Shown: piece after piece, positions 1-7,069 of the stretch
Layout: each line of letters begins with the position of its first letter
Position numbering within the stretch: position 1 is the first letter of the stretch
Assembly (NCBI RefSeq): GCF_023242475.1
Contig: NZ_JALJFG010000049.1
Span: 1 to 37,146 of the forward strand
Direction of reading: 5' to 3'
Length of the DNA: 37,146 bases
Source: Pseudomonas sp. MWU15-20650
GTDB taxonomy: Bacteria; Pseudomonadota; Gammaproteobacteria; Pseudomonadales; Pseudomonadaceae
Notes under the pieces: model-generated
What the model saw: the letters and a program-made list of their open reading frames with translations, nothing else
Database searches by the model: none
What the model was told of the DNA's origin: nothing
Program-made: the position numbers and the translations under genes

Positions 1-87
1 TAAAAGTTGTGTAGATACCTATGCTCGATGTGTGAATCCCTGGCTTAACCTGCAAAAACGCATGCGGGGATGATTGGATCCCATCAG

Positions 88-363
88 TCAGATCAATGAG
101 CCGCTCGCCGCCAGGCATTCCTTGGCGCTCTTCTTCAGTTTTTTAATCAGCCGTTCCTGGCGCAACGCCTCGCCCTTGCTCGCGCATTGCTCGGTGTACA
201 CCAGCGCCACGGCCGGGCTGGACAGAAAGAACCGCGCGCCTTTACCGCTCTGGTGAGCAGCAAACCGGCGCACCGGGTCGTTGCTGATGCCGCAATACAG
301 CGAGCCGTTGGCGGCCCGCACCAGGTAGACGAACCAGGGTTTGGGTTCAGAAGGGTCAGTCAC
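88..363 (-). CDS. GIY-YIG family endonuclease (YhbQ/UPF0213-like)
   Basis: A 91-residue protein made of a single GIY-YIG nuclease domain. The hallmark pair appears near the N terminus as FVYLVRAANGSLYCGISND, with the second motif drifted from YIG to YCG. It is followed by the RR-F-AH segment and, near residue 70, a Glu in QERLIKKLKK that fits the catalytic glutamate of the family. The size fits small bacterial stand-alone members, which are thought to nick DNA in repair, although the physiological role of most is unknown. The start is a GTG; I see no better ATG downstream and no strong ribosome binding site. It lies 37 bases after the NTF2-like gene on the same strand and may be co-transcribed with it. 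The family call is firm; the cellular role is not. Confidence 0.85.
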   Translation of the reverse strand: MTDPSEPKPWFVYLVRAANGSLYCGISNDPVRRFAAHQSGKGARFFLSSPAVALVYTEQCASKGEALRQERLIKKLKKSAKECLAASGSLI

Positions 364-400
364 AAGTCGATTTCGGCAAACCAGAGGAGCGCCAATCTTA

Positions 401-871
401 TCAACGACCCGCCTGGAATGCCTTCAAGCCTTTGAGCGCCTGGGCGCGCACGGCGTTTTTCAGCGCTGGCGACCAGCCCAGCAGCAAGCCCTTGAGCCCC
501 AGGGCCTGGCGCGACCAGCGCCACAGGTCGAAGTGGTCGTGGTGCTCGCAGATCTTGCCATCGAGAAATACAAAACGTGCGCCGATATCGTTGACTACCG
601 TATTGCCGGTGGCGCTGAACAGGTACGTCGCCACCCAATGGGCGCTGCCGGTGCGGTCATCGCTGCGCACCTGGTCGAATGTCAGGGAGAAGTCTTTAGC
701 CCGCGTGGTGAGCATGCGCCACATATCCCCCGCGTCGCGCCCGCGCAACTCGCCAAAGGCGGGGTCGCTGAACACCACGTCATCGCTGTAGCAGGCAGCC
801 ATGGCTTCGGCGTCCAGGCGCTGGAAGGCACTGTAGAACTCGGTGATCAGGGCGTTATGGGCATCACTCAT
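401..871 (-). CDS. NTF2-like / SnoaL-like domain protein
   Basis: A 156-residue protein with the cone-shaped NTF2-like fold signature. The N-terminal helix carries FYSAFQRLDAEAMAACY, followed by a short strand with VVFSDPAF, and a C-terminal half with FVFLDGKICEHHDHFDLWRW. These proteins are usually small-molecule binding pockets or isomerase-like enzymes; the substrate cannot be told from sequence. The longest frame starts 36 bases earlier, but the ATG at 871 is preferred because GGAG lies about 7 bases upstream and the extra N terminus (RLFFRRLRSLP) is not domain-like. It is followed on the same strand by the GIY-YIG gene. There is no signal peptide, so it is probably cytoplasmic. Confidence 0.8.
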   Translation of the reverse strand: MSDAHNALITEFYSAFQRLDAEAMAACYSDDVVFSDPAFGELRGRDAGDMWRMLTTRAKDFSLTFDQVRSDDRTGSAHWVATYLFSATGNTVVNDIGARFVFLDGKICEHHDHFDLWRWSRQALGLKGLLLGWSPALKNAVRAQALKGLKAFQAGR

Positions 872-962
872 GGGCAGGCTCCGCAGGCGTCGAAAGAATA
901 GGCGCACGATAAGCTGCCCACACCGCGCTGGCTACTGACATTCGCCACGCAAATGAGCGGCC

Positions 963-1598
963 CTACGGCACCATCCCAATGCGGCGAGCATAGGCGAACA
1001 AGTCAACATCGGTGGAGATACTCAACCGTTGCATGGCCGTGCTCTTCTGCTTGCTGATCGTGGAAATACTGCGGTTGACCCGTGCCGCGATCTGGCTGAC
1101 GGTCATACCGCTGGCTAGCATGCGCACCACCTCGCGCTCCTTGCCGGACAATTGCGGCTCCTGGGACTGATCACCCGTCCCGGCCTCCACCAGTTGCACC
1201 CGCAAGCATTCGCTGGCGAAGGTCCGCCCGGCCTGTACTGCCTTGATCGCCATGGGCAACTCCTTGGCCGAGGCACTTTTGGCGACCACCGCCTTGGCCC
1301 CATGAGCGAAGGCGGTGCGCAAGGTCGCTACGTTGGCGAACATCGTCACCAGAATCACCGGTAACGTCGGATACTGGCGGTGCAACAGGCCCAGCAAGCA
1401 GTAGCCATCGGCCTGCTGGCCGCCTGGCATGGCGAAGTCCGTGACCAGCACGTCGCACGGGGTGTTACTCAACACGCCGAGTAACTGATCGGGGCCGTCG
1501 GCTTCGCCGACCACTTTGCACTTGCCATTCGCCTCAATCACGACTTTTTGCCCGACTCGGACAATAGGGTGATCGTCAGCAATAATTACTCGATACAT
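963..1598 (-). CDS. RcsB/BvgA-type LuxR-family response regulator
   Basis: Two-domain transcription factor of 211 residues. The receiver domain (about 1-125) has the acidic pocket IIADDHP, the phospho-acceptor Asp54 in VLVTDFAMPGG and a conserved Lys in VVAKSAS. The C-terminal LuxR-type helix-turn-helix begins at LSGKEREVVRMLASGMT and continues through IAARVNRSISTISKQKSTAM, which resembles RcsB more than NarL. The protein should bind DNA when phosphorylated or as a heterodimer. It lies 198 bases downstream of the receiver-Hpt gene on the same strand and heads away from the pilin operon, so it is a natural candidate regulator of that operon. The start is ambiguous: a GTG six bases upstream is in frame; the ATG at 1598 is chosen by the usual RcsB-family N terminus. 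No kinase gene is adjacent. Confidence 0.88.
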   Translation of the reverse strand: MYRVIIADDHPIVRVGQKVVIEANGKCKVVGEADGPDQLLGVLSNTPCDVLVTDFAMPGGQQADGYCLLGLLHRQYPTLPVILVTMFANVATLRTAFAHGAKAVVAKSASAKELPMAIKAVQAGRTFASECLRVQLVEAGTGDQSQEPQLSGKEREVVRMLASGMTVSQIAARVNRSISTISKQKSTAMQRLSISTDVDLFAYARRIGMVP

Positions 1599-1796
1599 AG
1601 GCACCCACGAATGATGGCAACTTGAATCCGCGCAAAATACCTCTGCCTGCGATCATCAACAACTGCTAACAAAGAGCCGCTTGCGGCCGAACCCAATGTT
1701 CAGTAGTGGCGAATTTTTGGACTACAACACAATAGGAAAACACCTACAGCCAAAACTAGATCGCCGGATAGATGTGGCGCTCTGCAACAGCACTCT
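1599..1796. other. Intergenic gap between the two regulator genes
   Basis: About 200 bases, AT-richer than the flanking genes, between the end of the receiver-Hpt gene and the start of the RcsB-like gene. No open frame with a credible product is visible. I did not find a convincing terminator, so the two genes may be co-transcribed, but the gap is wide enough for a separate promoter. Confidence 0.4.
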
Positions 1797-2615
1797 TCAA
1801 ACCTCGGCCAGGTATTCGAGATAGGCGCACAGCCGTGCCTCAAACACTTCCAACTGCATGCTATGAACAGCAACGCCATCGGTATGGACCTGCTCGATCA
1901 AGCTCATCGCGCAGGACTCCAGCCCCGTGCCGCCCAGAAACACCAGGCTGCCCACCAGCCGATGTAGACGCTCGGTGGTCAGCGACGCGTTCAACGTCAC
2001 ACGAGCAAGACGCAAGACCCGCTGGTCTTCCCAGGCTTCTACCAACAGGGTTTCCAATAACTGGTCGACGATCAGGTCGCTGCCAAACGTGGTGACCAGC
2101 GTGGCACGGGTAGGCCAACTCGCCACCGGCGCAGCGGCCTCTGGCCCGGTTTGCGGGCCCTCGCTGCCCGGCAACCAGCGCACCAGTACAGCGTGCAACT
2201 GTTCAAGGGTCAACGGTTTGGGCAACCAGGCATCCATGCCTGCTTCGCGGCAGCACTGGGGGCTGTCGTTTTGCAGGTTGGCGGTCAAGGCAATGATTGG
2301 CACTCGCTTCAACCCATGTTCGCGCTCGTGCCGGCGAATGGCGCGGGTCATGCTGTAACCGTCCATGAAGGGCATCCGGCAATCGCTGATGACCAGGTCG
2401 AAGGGCCGACTGGTAAAAGCCACCAACCCCATGAAGCCATCGGTGGTCAGTTCGTGCCCGAGCCCCAGTTTCTGTAGCAGCCAACTCAGCAACAGGCGAT
2501 AGGCTGAATGATCCTCCACCACCAGGACATTCAACTGCTGCCAATGACGCGGGGGACCAATAGGCGAATCAGGTTTGCGGCTCGCTCCTGCGGTTGAACC
2601 TCCCTGCGAACCCAT
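1797..2615 (-). CDS. Stand-alone receiver-Hpt phosphorelay protein
   Basis: 272 residues: a low-complexity N-terminal tail (1-27), a receiver domain (about 28-148) and an Hpt-like domain (about 170-272). The receiver keeps Glu34/Asp35, the phospho-acceptor Asp78 in VISDCRMPFMDG and Lys133 in WLPKP. The Hpt part has the phospho-transfer histidine His218 in RLHRLVGSLVFLGG, matching the H-x-x-x-G-S pattern. This is the domain order found at the C-terminal end of BvgS/EvgS-type hybrid kinases, but there is no kinase core here and the gene has its own start with GAGAGG just upstream, so it is not merely a cut end of a reading frame. By inference it would accept phosphate from an unlinked kinase and pass it to the RcsB-like regulator next door. 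Cytoplasmic. Confidence 0.85.
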   Translation of the reverse strand: MGSQGGSTAGASRKPDSPIGPPRHWQQLNVLVVEDHSAYRLLLSWLLQKLGLGHELTTDGFMGLVAFTSRPFDLVISDCRMPFMDGYSMTRAIRRHEREHGLKRVPIIALTANLQNDSPQCCREAGMDAWLPKPLTLEQLHAVLVRWLPGSEGPQTGPEAAAPVASWPTRATLVTTFGSDLIVDQLLETLLVEAWEDQRVLRLARVTLNASLTTERLHRLVGSLVFLGGTGLESCAMSLIEQVHTDGVAVHSMQLEVFEARLCAYLEYLAEV

Positions 2616-2985
2616 CCCTACCTCTCGTGGCTATTAATCCGACAGCAACCGCCATGGCGGTTATGCAGCAACACCCGACACGCTCTTTTGAATGCTACCC
2701 ACCTCAAACAGATACCCTTTCGAGTACTTTCATGCCCATACAACAACTACGAAAAACACCCCGAAATACCGTGCACCCGCCCCCCTGCGCCAATGTCGTA
2801 TTAGTTGTATTCCCCCCTCGCCGCCCCCCTCGCTAAATTGTGCCCACCCCAAAAGAGGGACGGTTTGCCACTCCCCGGCACCGCAAAAAATTGAGACCGC
2901 CGCCAAGCCAGTCACTCGTCCACACAGGGCCGAGCGCTGACCTGTAGGCGTCCCTATCTGCCAGACTGCAATGGAACAATTTGAA
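2616..2985. promoter_or_regulatory. Divergent regulatory region between the phosphorelay genes and the pilin operon
   Basis: About 370 bases separating the divergent starts of the receiver-Hpt gene and the first pilin-like gene; it must hold both promoters. It contains a perfect 16-base palindrome (2647-2662) and pyrimidine-rich plus-strand tracts around 2810-2835 with a repeated cccctcgc unit. I could not place -35/-10 boxes with confidence. Short open frames here have no recognisable product. Confidence 0.5.
2647..2662. promoter_or_regulatory. 16-base perfect palindrome, candidate operator
   Basis: aaccgccatggcggtt reads the same on both strands. It lies 31 bases upstream of the receiver-Hpt start codon, inside the divergent intergenic region, where a dimeric regulator could act on either promoter. 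That it is bound by the RcsB-like protein is inference. Confidence 0.35.
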
Positions 2986-3609
2986 ATGAAGACCCCTGTA
3001 TCCCTATTGAGCAGTGCCCTGCTGCTCGCCATGACATCCTCGGTGTTCGCCGCCAGTAGCGTCGACCTGAGCGTCAAAGGGTTAATTACGCCCAGCGCCT
3101 GCACACCCAGCCTGCCAGGTGATGTCGACTTTGGAAAAATCGCGGCAAAAGACCTGAATCTCGACAAAACCACCGCGCTTGAGCGCAAGACCCTGCCACT
3201 GAGCGTCAACTGCGAGGCAGCAACGCTGTTCGCCATCCAGCCCATCGACAATCGAGCCGGCTCAGCTATTTATGGCTACAGCTTTGGCCTGGGCATGATC
3301 AACGAAAACCAGAAACTGGGCATGTATCAATTGGGTTTCAGCAACCCCGTCGCCGAAACCCCATCCACGCTGCTGGCCATGTACAACGCCGACGGTCAGT
3401 GGCAAACGCTTTACCCGGACGATGGCATCGCCCCCAACGAACTGGTGGCACTGGGCAGTCGCGGTGACAGCGGGTGGGCGCCGCACCCGATCAAGGACGC
3501 GCTCATGGATGTGACGCTCTACACAGTGATTGCCCCGGCAAAAGACCTGACATTGACCAACGAAGTAGCGATCGACGGCTCCGCGACTTTTGAAGTCAAG
3601 TACCTGTAA
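2986..3609 (+). CDS. DUF1120-type pilin-like subunit 1
   Basis: 207 residues with a Sec signal peptide (cleavage after VFA, residue 22). The mature part starts SSVDLSVKGLITPSAC and has the pilin pattern: Cys39, a VDFGKI strand, then Cys76 in LSVNCEA, and a C-terminal strand DGSATFEVKYL with penultimate Tyr. Chaperone-usher subunits use this C-terminal strand for chaperone binding, so I infer a pilus subunit; the match to DUF1120 is from memory of the family. First of five tandem paralogues upstream of a chaperone and usher. The in-frame ATG 15 bases earlier is rejected because paralogues start MKT and a GGAAC sits just before 2986. Probably exported to the periplasm and then the surface. Confidence 0.85.
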   Translation: MKTPVSLLSSALLLAMTSSVFAASSVDLSVKGLITPSACTPSLPGDVDFGKIAAKDLNLDKTTALERKTLPLSVNCEAATLFAIQPIDNRAGSAIYGYSFGLGMINENQKLGMYQLGFSNPVAETPSTLLAMYNADGQWQTLYPDDGIAPNELVALGSRGDSGWAPHPIKDALMDVTLYTVIAPAKDLTLTNEVAIDGSATFEVKYL

Positions 3610-3624
3610 ATGGACACCCCTAGA

Positions 3625-4248
3625 ATGAAAACCTGCGTGTCCCTGCTCAGTAGTGCCCTGCTGCTCGCCATGACGTCATCCGCTTTCGCTGCCAGTTCCG
3701 TCGACCTGACCGTCAAGGGGCTGATCACACCCAGCGCTTGTGCCCCCAGCCTTTCAAGTGGCGGGGTCATCGACCACGGAAAAGTCGCGGCCAAGGATTT
3801 GAAGCCGGACCACTGGACGTTGCTGGGCAATCACACCCTGCAACTGGCGATCAACTGTGATGCGCCCACCCTGGTGGCGTTGAAGGGTATCGATAATCAA
3901 GGCGACGCCTATGCCTCGATGTATGGCCTGGGCTTGGTCAGCGGCAAGAAACTGGGCGGATACCTCCTGACGCTCGACAACCCCATGGCCGACGGCGCGG
4001 CGACCTCAGTGATCGAGTCCCCTGATAACGGCGTCACCTGGCGGGAAATGTATTCAGATGAAGTCTGGGTATCCGAGCACCTCGCCTCGTTTGGTGATCG
4101 CGCTACCGGCAGTTGGGCCCCCTCCCCGGTCCAGCAGGTCACGACAGACCTCCTGGTGCAAACCCTCATCGCCCCGACAGCAGGCATGGACCTGACCGCA
4201 GAGGTGCCCTTCAGCGGCTCCGCCACGATCGAAGTGAAATACCTGTAA
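3625..4248 (+). CDS. DUF1120-type pilin-like subunit 2
   Basis: 207 residues; the signal peptide is almost identical to that of subunit 1 (SLLSSALLLAMTSS followed by AFA), as is the DNA encoding it, which points to tandem duplication. The mature protein has Cys39 and Cys78, VIDHGKV where subunit 1 has VDFGKI, and ends in SGSATIEVKYL with penultimate Tyr. It is closest to subunit 4 in the first 65 residues (GGVIDHGK, AKDLKPD). The gene starts 15 bases after the stop of subunit 1, so they share a transcript. The ATG at 3610 directly abutting the previous stop is less likely than 3625, which has GGAC upstream and the MKT start of the paralogues. Confidence 0.85.
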   Translation: MKTCVSLLSSALLLAMTSSAFAASSVDLTVKGLITPSACAPSLSSGGVIDHGKVAAKDLKPDHWTLLGNHTLQLAINCDAPTLVALKGIDNQGDAYASMYGLGLVSGKKLGGYLLTLDNPMADGAATSVIESPDNGVTWREMYSDEVWVSEHLASFGDRATGSWAPSPVQQVTTDLLVQTLIAPTAGMDLTAEVPFSGSATIEVKYL

Positions 4249-4274
4249 CCCCACTCACCCACAGGATGTGAACC

Positions 4275-4895
4275 ATGGTTAGCCCCCTCGCTACCCTCAC
4301 CGCGACACTGTTGCTGATCGGTGCAGGCCCGCTAATGGCCGCCAGCAGCCAGGACTTGAGCGTCAAAGGGACCATCACCCCCAGCGCCTGCGCCCCCGTG
4401 GTCTCCGGCGGCGGCACCGTTGACTTCGGCAAGGTGTCGGTCAAGGACCTCAATACCGATACCTACACCGACCTGCCCCGGGAAACCCTGCTGTTGAGCG
4501 TGCGTTGCGAAGGGCCGACTTTTTTCACCCTGAACACTATCGATAACCGCGCCGGCACCACCGCCAACCACTTCAGTTGGCATGGCCTGGGCATGACACC
4601 CAACGATGAAAAAATCGGCGATGCCGGACTTGGCCTGTACATGCCGGTGGCCGATGGCGTATCGGTACGCACCATCACTTCCAGGGATGGCGGGGTCACC
4701 TGGATGCCTTCGGTGATGCTCAGCCACACCGTGTTGACGGCGGTCACCGATAACGACGGCCTGGCGCCCATTGCGGTCCAGGTACTGGACGCAGAGATAC
4801 GCCTGATCACCCACATTGCTCCCGCCAGCAGCCTGACGCTGACCGACGAAGTCCCCATCGACGGCCACGCCACCGTGCAAGTCAATTACCTCTAA
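4275..4895 (+). CDS. DUF1120-type pilin-like subunit 3
   Basis: 206 residues with a signal peptide ending LMA (residue 22). The mature part begins SSQDLSVKGTITPSAC with Cys39, GGGTVDFGKV, then Cys78 in LSVRCEG, and ends DGHATVQVNYL, so the donor-strand-like C terminus with penultimate Tyr is kept although residues around it differ. The signal sequence is unrelated in detail to subunits 1 and 2, so this copy is older or has diverged. An AGGATGT lies upstream of the start, and the previous gene ends 26 bases before. The middle part (about 85-175) is the most variable region among the paralogues and is where any ligand specificity would lie. Confidence 0.85.
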   Translation: MVSPLATLTATLLLIGAGPLMAASSQDLSVKGTITPSACAPVVSGGGTVDFGKVSVKDLNTDTYTDLPRETLLLSVRCEGPTFFTLNTIDNRAGTTANHFSWHGLGMTPNDEKIGDAGLGLYMPVADGVSVRTITSRDGGVTWMPSVMLSHTVLTAVTDNDGLAPIAVQVLDAEIRLITHIAPASSLTLTDEVPIDGHATVQVNYL

Positions 4896-4906
4896 GGAGC
4901 CTCCCG

Positions 4907-5527
4907 ATGAAAACCCGATTGACCACCCTGGCCGCCAGCGTACTGCTGCTCAACTGCGCCACTGCCTTCGCTGCGTCCAGCGTGGACCTGACCGTCAAGG
5001 GCCTGATCGTACCCAGTGCCTGCACGCCGAGCCTGTCCGGCGGTGGCGTGATCGACCACGGCAAGATCTCCGCCAAAGATCTGAAACCGGACAACCCGAC
5101 AGTCATTGGCAACCATACCCTGACCCTAGCCGTCAATTGCGACGCGCCCATCCAGTTCGCCCTGCATTCGATCGATAACCGTGCATCCTCAGGTATCGGT
5201 TCGAATTATGGCCTGGGCTTTATCAATGACACCCAGAAGCTGGGGGGATACAACCTCACGCTTGCCAATCCACTGGCCGAGGATGGCGTAGTGGTGCAGC
5301 CCATTGCATCGATCGACCAAGGCAATACATGGTTTAAAGAAAAGTTCTTGGATCCGGGCCTGTACATGTCAGTAGCTTCAATGGATGACGATAGCCAGCC
5401 ATTGGCAGTCAAGGACCTGCGGGGCGATCTGCAGGTGCAGACCTTCATCATGGGCACTGCCGGCATGGACCTCAGCAATGAGGTGACCATCGACGGCTCC
5501 GCCACCCTTGAAGTGAAGTACCTCTAA
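4907..5527 (+). CDS. DUF1120-type pilin-like subunit 4
   Basis: 206 residues with a signal peptide ending AFA (residue 22). It shares with subunit 2 the run of motifs SSVDLTVKGLI, PSAC, GGVIDHGK, AKDLKPD and NHTL, with Cys39 and Cys78. The C terminus is DGSATLEVKYL. It has a good ribosome binding site (AAGGAG, about 8 bases before the start), the best in the subunit array, so this copy may be made in larger amount; that is inference. It follows subunit 3 by 11 bases and precedes subunit 5 by 3 bases, consistent with one operon. Exported subunit of the pilus by context and motif pattern. Confidence 0.85.
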   Translation: MKTRLTTLAASVLLLNCATAFAASSVDLTVKGLIVPSACTPSLSGGGVIDHGKISAKDLKPDNPTVIGNHTLTLAVNCDAPIQFALHSIDNRASSGIGSNYGLGFINDTQKLGGYNLTLANPLAEDGVVVQPIASIDQGNTWFKEKFLDPGLYMSVASMDDDSQPLAVKDLRGDLQVQTFIMGTAGMDLSNEVTIDGSATLEVKYL

Positions 5528-5530
5528 CCC

Positions 5531-6205
5531 ATGGCCGCCCATCTCTTGAATACCACCGGGCATGGGCTGCACCTACTTGTGCCGGCACTGAATAGGTTCG
5601 CCTGTTGCCTTGCCGCCTTACTTTACCTGGCCGAGACCTGCGCGGCCTCGACTGTCGACCTCACGGTGACCGGCCGGGTGACACCGGATGCCTGCCATAT
5701 CGAGCTGACGAATGACGGCATCATCGAGCACGGCAAGATCCCGGCACATAGCCTCAACGTAGACGAGTTCACCGTGCTGCCCAGCCAGGTACTCGAGCTG
5801 CACGTGCTCTGCGCCAGGCCCATGCTGTTTGCGTTGGTGGGCGTCGACAATCGTGCAGACTCCTCGCTGGCCCCCGACTTTTTCTACGGACTGGGCAGAA
5901 ACATCCACGCCTCCGAGGAGCGCCTCGGCTCCGTGGCGTTGTCCTTTCGCAAGCCGGTGGGCGATGCACAGCCCATGCAGGTATTGGCCTCCACCAACAA
6001 CGGGGAAACCTGGTCACCGGACCCCAATGCCTATCCACGATCCTATATGGCCTTTGCACCGCTGGGCGACCGACAACCCGACTTCATCAGCCAACTGACC
6101 GCCGAGCTTCAGGTGGTCACCGCCATCAACTTTTCGCAGTACCTGACGCTGGACCAGGAAGTCCCCCTCGACGGTTCCATCGTCCTGGACCTGCGCTACC
6201 TCTGA
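5531..6205 (+). CDS. DUF1120-type pilin-like subunit 5 (divergent)
   Basis: 224 residues and the most divergent of the five tandem copies. The leader is longer, with a hydrophobic core at about 23-36 (FACCLAALLYLAE) and likely cleavage near residue 38. The mature part has STVDLTVTGRVTPDAC (Cys55), IIEHGKI and Cys94 in LHVLCAR; the C terminus is DGSIVLDLRYL, so the penultimate Tyr remains while the central Ala-Thr is changed. The start at 5531 is 3 bases after the preceding stop and has no clear ribosome binding site, suggesting translational coupling; a start further inside the leader is possible. It is the last subunit before the chaperone. Confidence 0.78.
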   Translation: MAAHLLNTTGHGLHLLVPALNRFACCLAALLYLAETCAASTVDLTVTGRVTPDACHIELTNDGIIEHGKIPAHSLNVDEFTVLPSQVLELHVLCARPMLFALVGVDNRADSSLAPDFFYGLGRNIHASEERLGSVALSFRKPVGDAQPMQVLASTNNGETWSPDPNAYPRSYMAFAPLGDRQPDFISQLTAELQVVTAINFSQYLTLDQEVPLDGSIVLDLRYL

Positions 6206-6237
6206 CCGATGCCTTTTTGCCTAATGGAAAACCCGTC

Positions 6238-6942
6238 ATGACGACGACATTCTCAAACACCGCTGTCGGCCTTATCGCCCTGCTGTTGATACTCGGCAAT
6301 CACGTCAAGGCCGACGGGATGGTACCGGACACCTCCGTGGTGATCGTGCACGAAGCCGAAGGCGAAGCGGCAGTGTCGGTCACCAACACCGACAGCCAAC
6401 TCGCGCTGCTGCATGTGACCTTGCAGGATATTCCGGAGGACACCGAGCAGCTGCTGGTGGTGACGCCGCCGCTGTCACGGGTCGAAGCGTCCAAATCCCA
6501 GTTGGTGCGTTTCATCCTGCAAAACCAGAAGCCGTTGCTCACCCAACGGCTTAAACGCGCAGTGTTCGAAGGCATGCCCCAAGGCCGTGCCGCGACCGCC
6601 GCCGGGCATGCCCGCGTGGGCGTGACCGTGCGCCAGAACCTCCCGGTGATCGTGCATCCCAAGGGCCTGGCGCCCAACCGCACGCCTTGGACCGACCTGA
6701 CCTGGACACTGCGCGAAGGCCAGTTGCAGGTGCGTAACGACACGCCGTATGTGGTGCGACTGGCCCAGGAGCTACAACTGCTGCCAGGCGACGGCAAGGC
6801 GCTGCTGCCGCGCACTTACGTGCTGCCCGGCGAAGCCTTGAGCGTGCCGGCCAGTGGTGGGCAGGCCACGACGGTGAGGCTGCAACCGGCCACGGTGTAT
6901 GGGTTTGCGGTCAAGGCCTACGACGCACCGATCACCCTCTGA
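6238..6942 (+). CDS. Periplasmic pilus chaperone (PapD/FimC-like)
   Basis: 234 residues with a signal peptide (core GLIALLLILG, cleavage after VKA, residue 25). The mature protein follows the two-immunoglobulin chaperone plan: PDTSVVIVHEAEGEAAVSV then a VTPPLSRVEA segment, which corresponds to the vTPPlfrl motif of the family, then LVRFILQ, and a second domain from about residue 135 ending PATVYGFAVKAYDAPITL. The usual RES-ywlnv-iP block is altered to QRLKRAVFEGMPQ, so it is a divergent member. It would fold and cap the DUF1120 subunits and deliver them to the usher. The ATG at 6238 is chosen over a TTG at 6217 because it starts directly before the signal peptide. Confidence 0.88.
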   Translation: MTTTFSNTAVGLIALLLILGNHVKADGMVPDTSVVIVHEAEGEAAVSVTNTDSQLALLHVTLQDIPEDTEQLLVVTPPLSRVEASKSQLVRFILQNQKPLLTQRLKRAVFEGMPQGRAATAAGHARVGVTVRQNLPVIVHPKGLAPNRTPWTDLTWTLREGQLQVRNDTPYVVRLAQELQLLPGDGKALLPRTYVLPGEALSVPASGGQATTVRLQPATVYGFAVKAYDAPITL

Positions 6943-7069
6943 CAGCAACACAGACGGCGTCCCCCATACCGCCGCCTGAATAACGAAGTGACGGCTTATC
7001 GACCGTCACCAGAACGCCTGCAAGTACCGGAACCCGCGGGCCTGCGCGTTCACTACTCGAGTACCTTGC

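Noticed and set aside
1..87. Possible gene end at the window start
   Set aside because: No frame with credible coding content was seen in these bases.
1797..2615. Receiver-Hpt gene as a truncated hybrid-kinase pseudogene
   Set aside because: It has a proper start with a ribosome binding site and intact phosphorylation residues, and no kinase remnants lie upstream.
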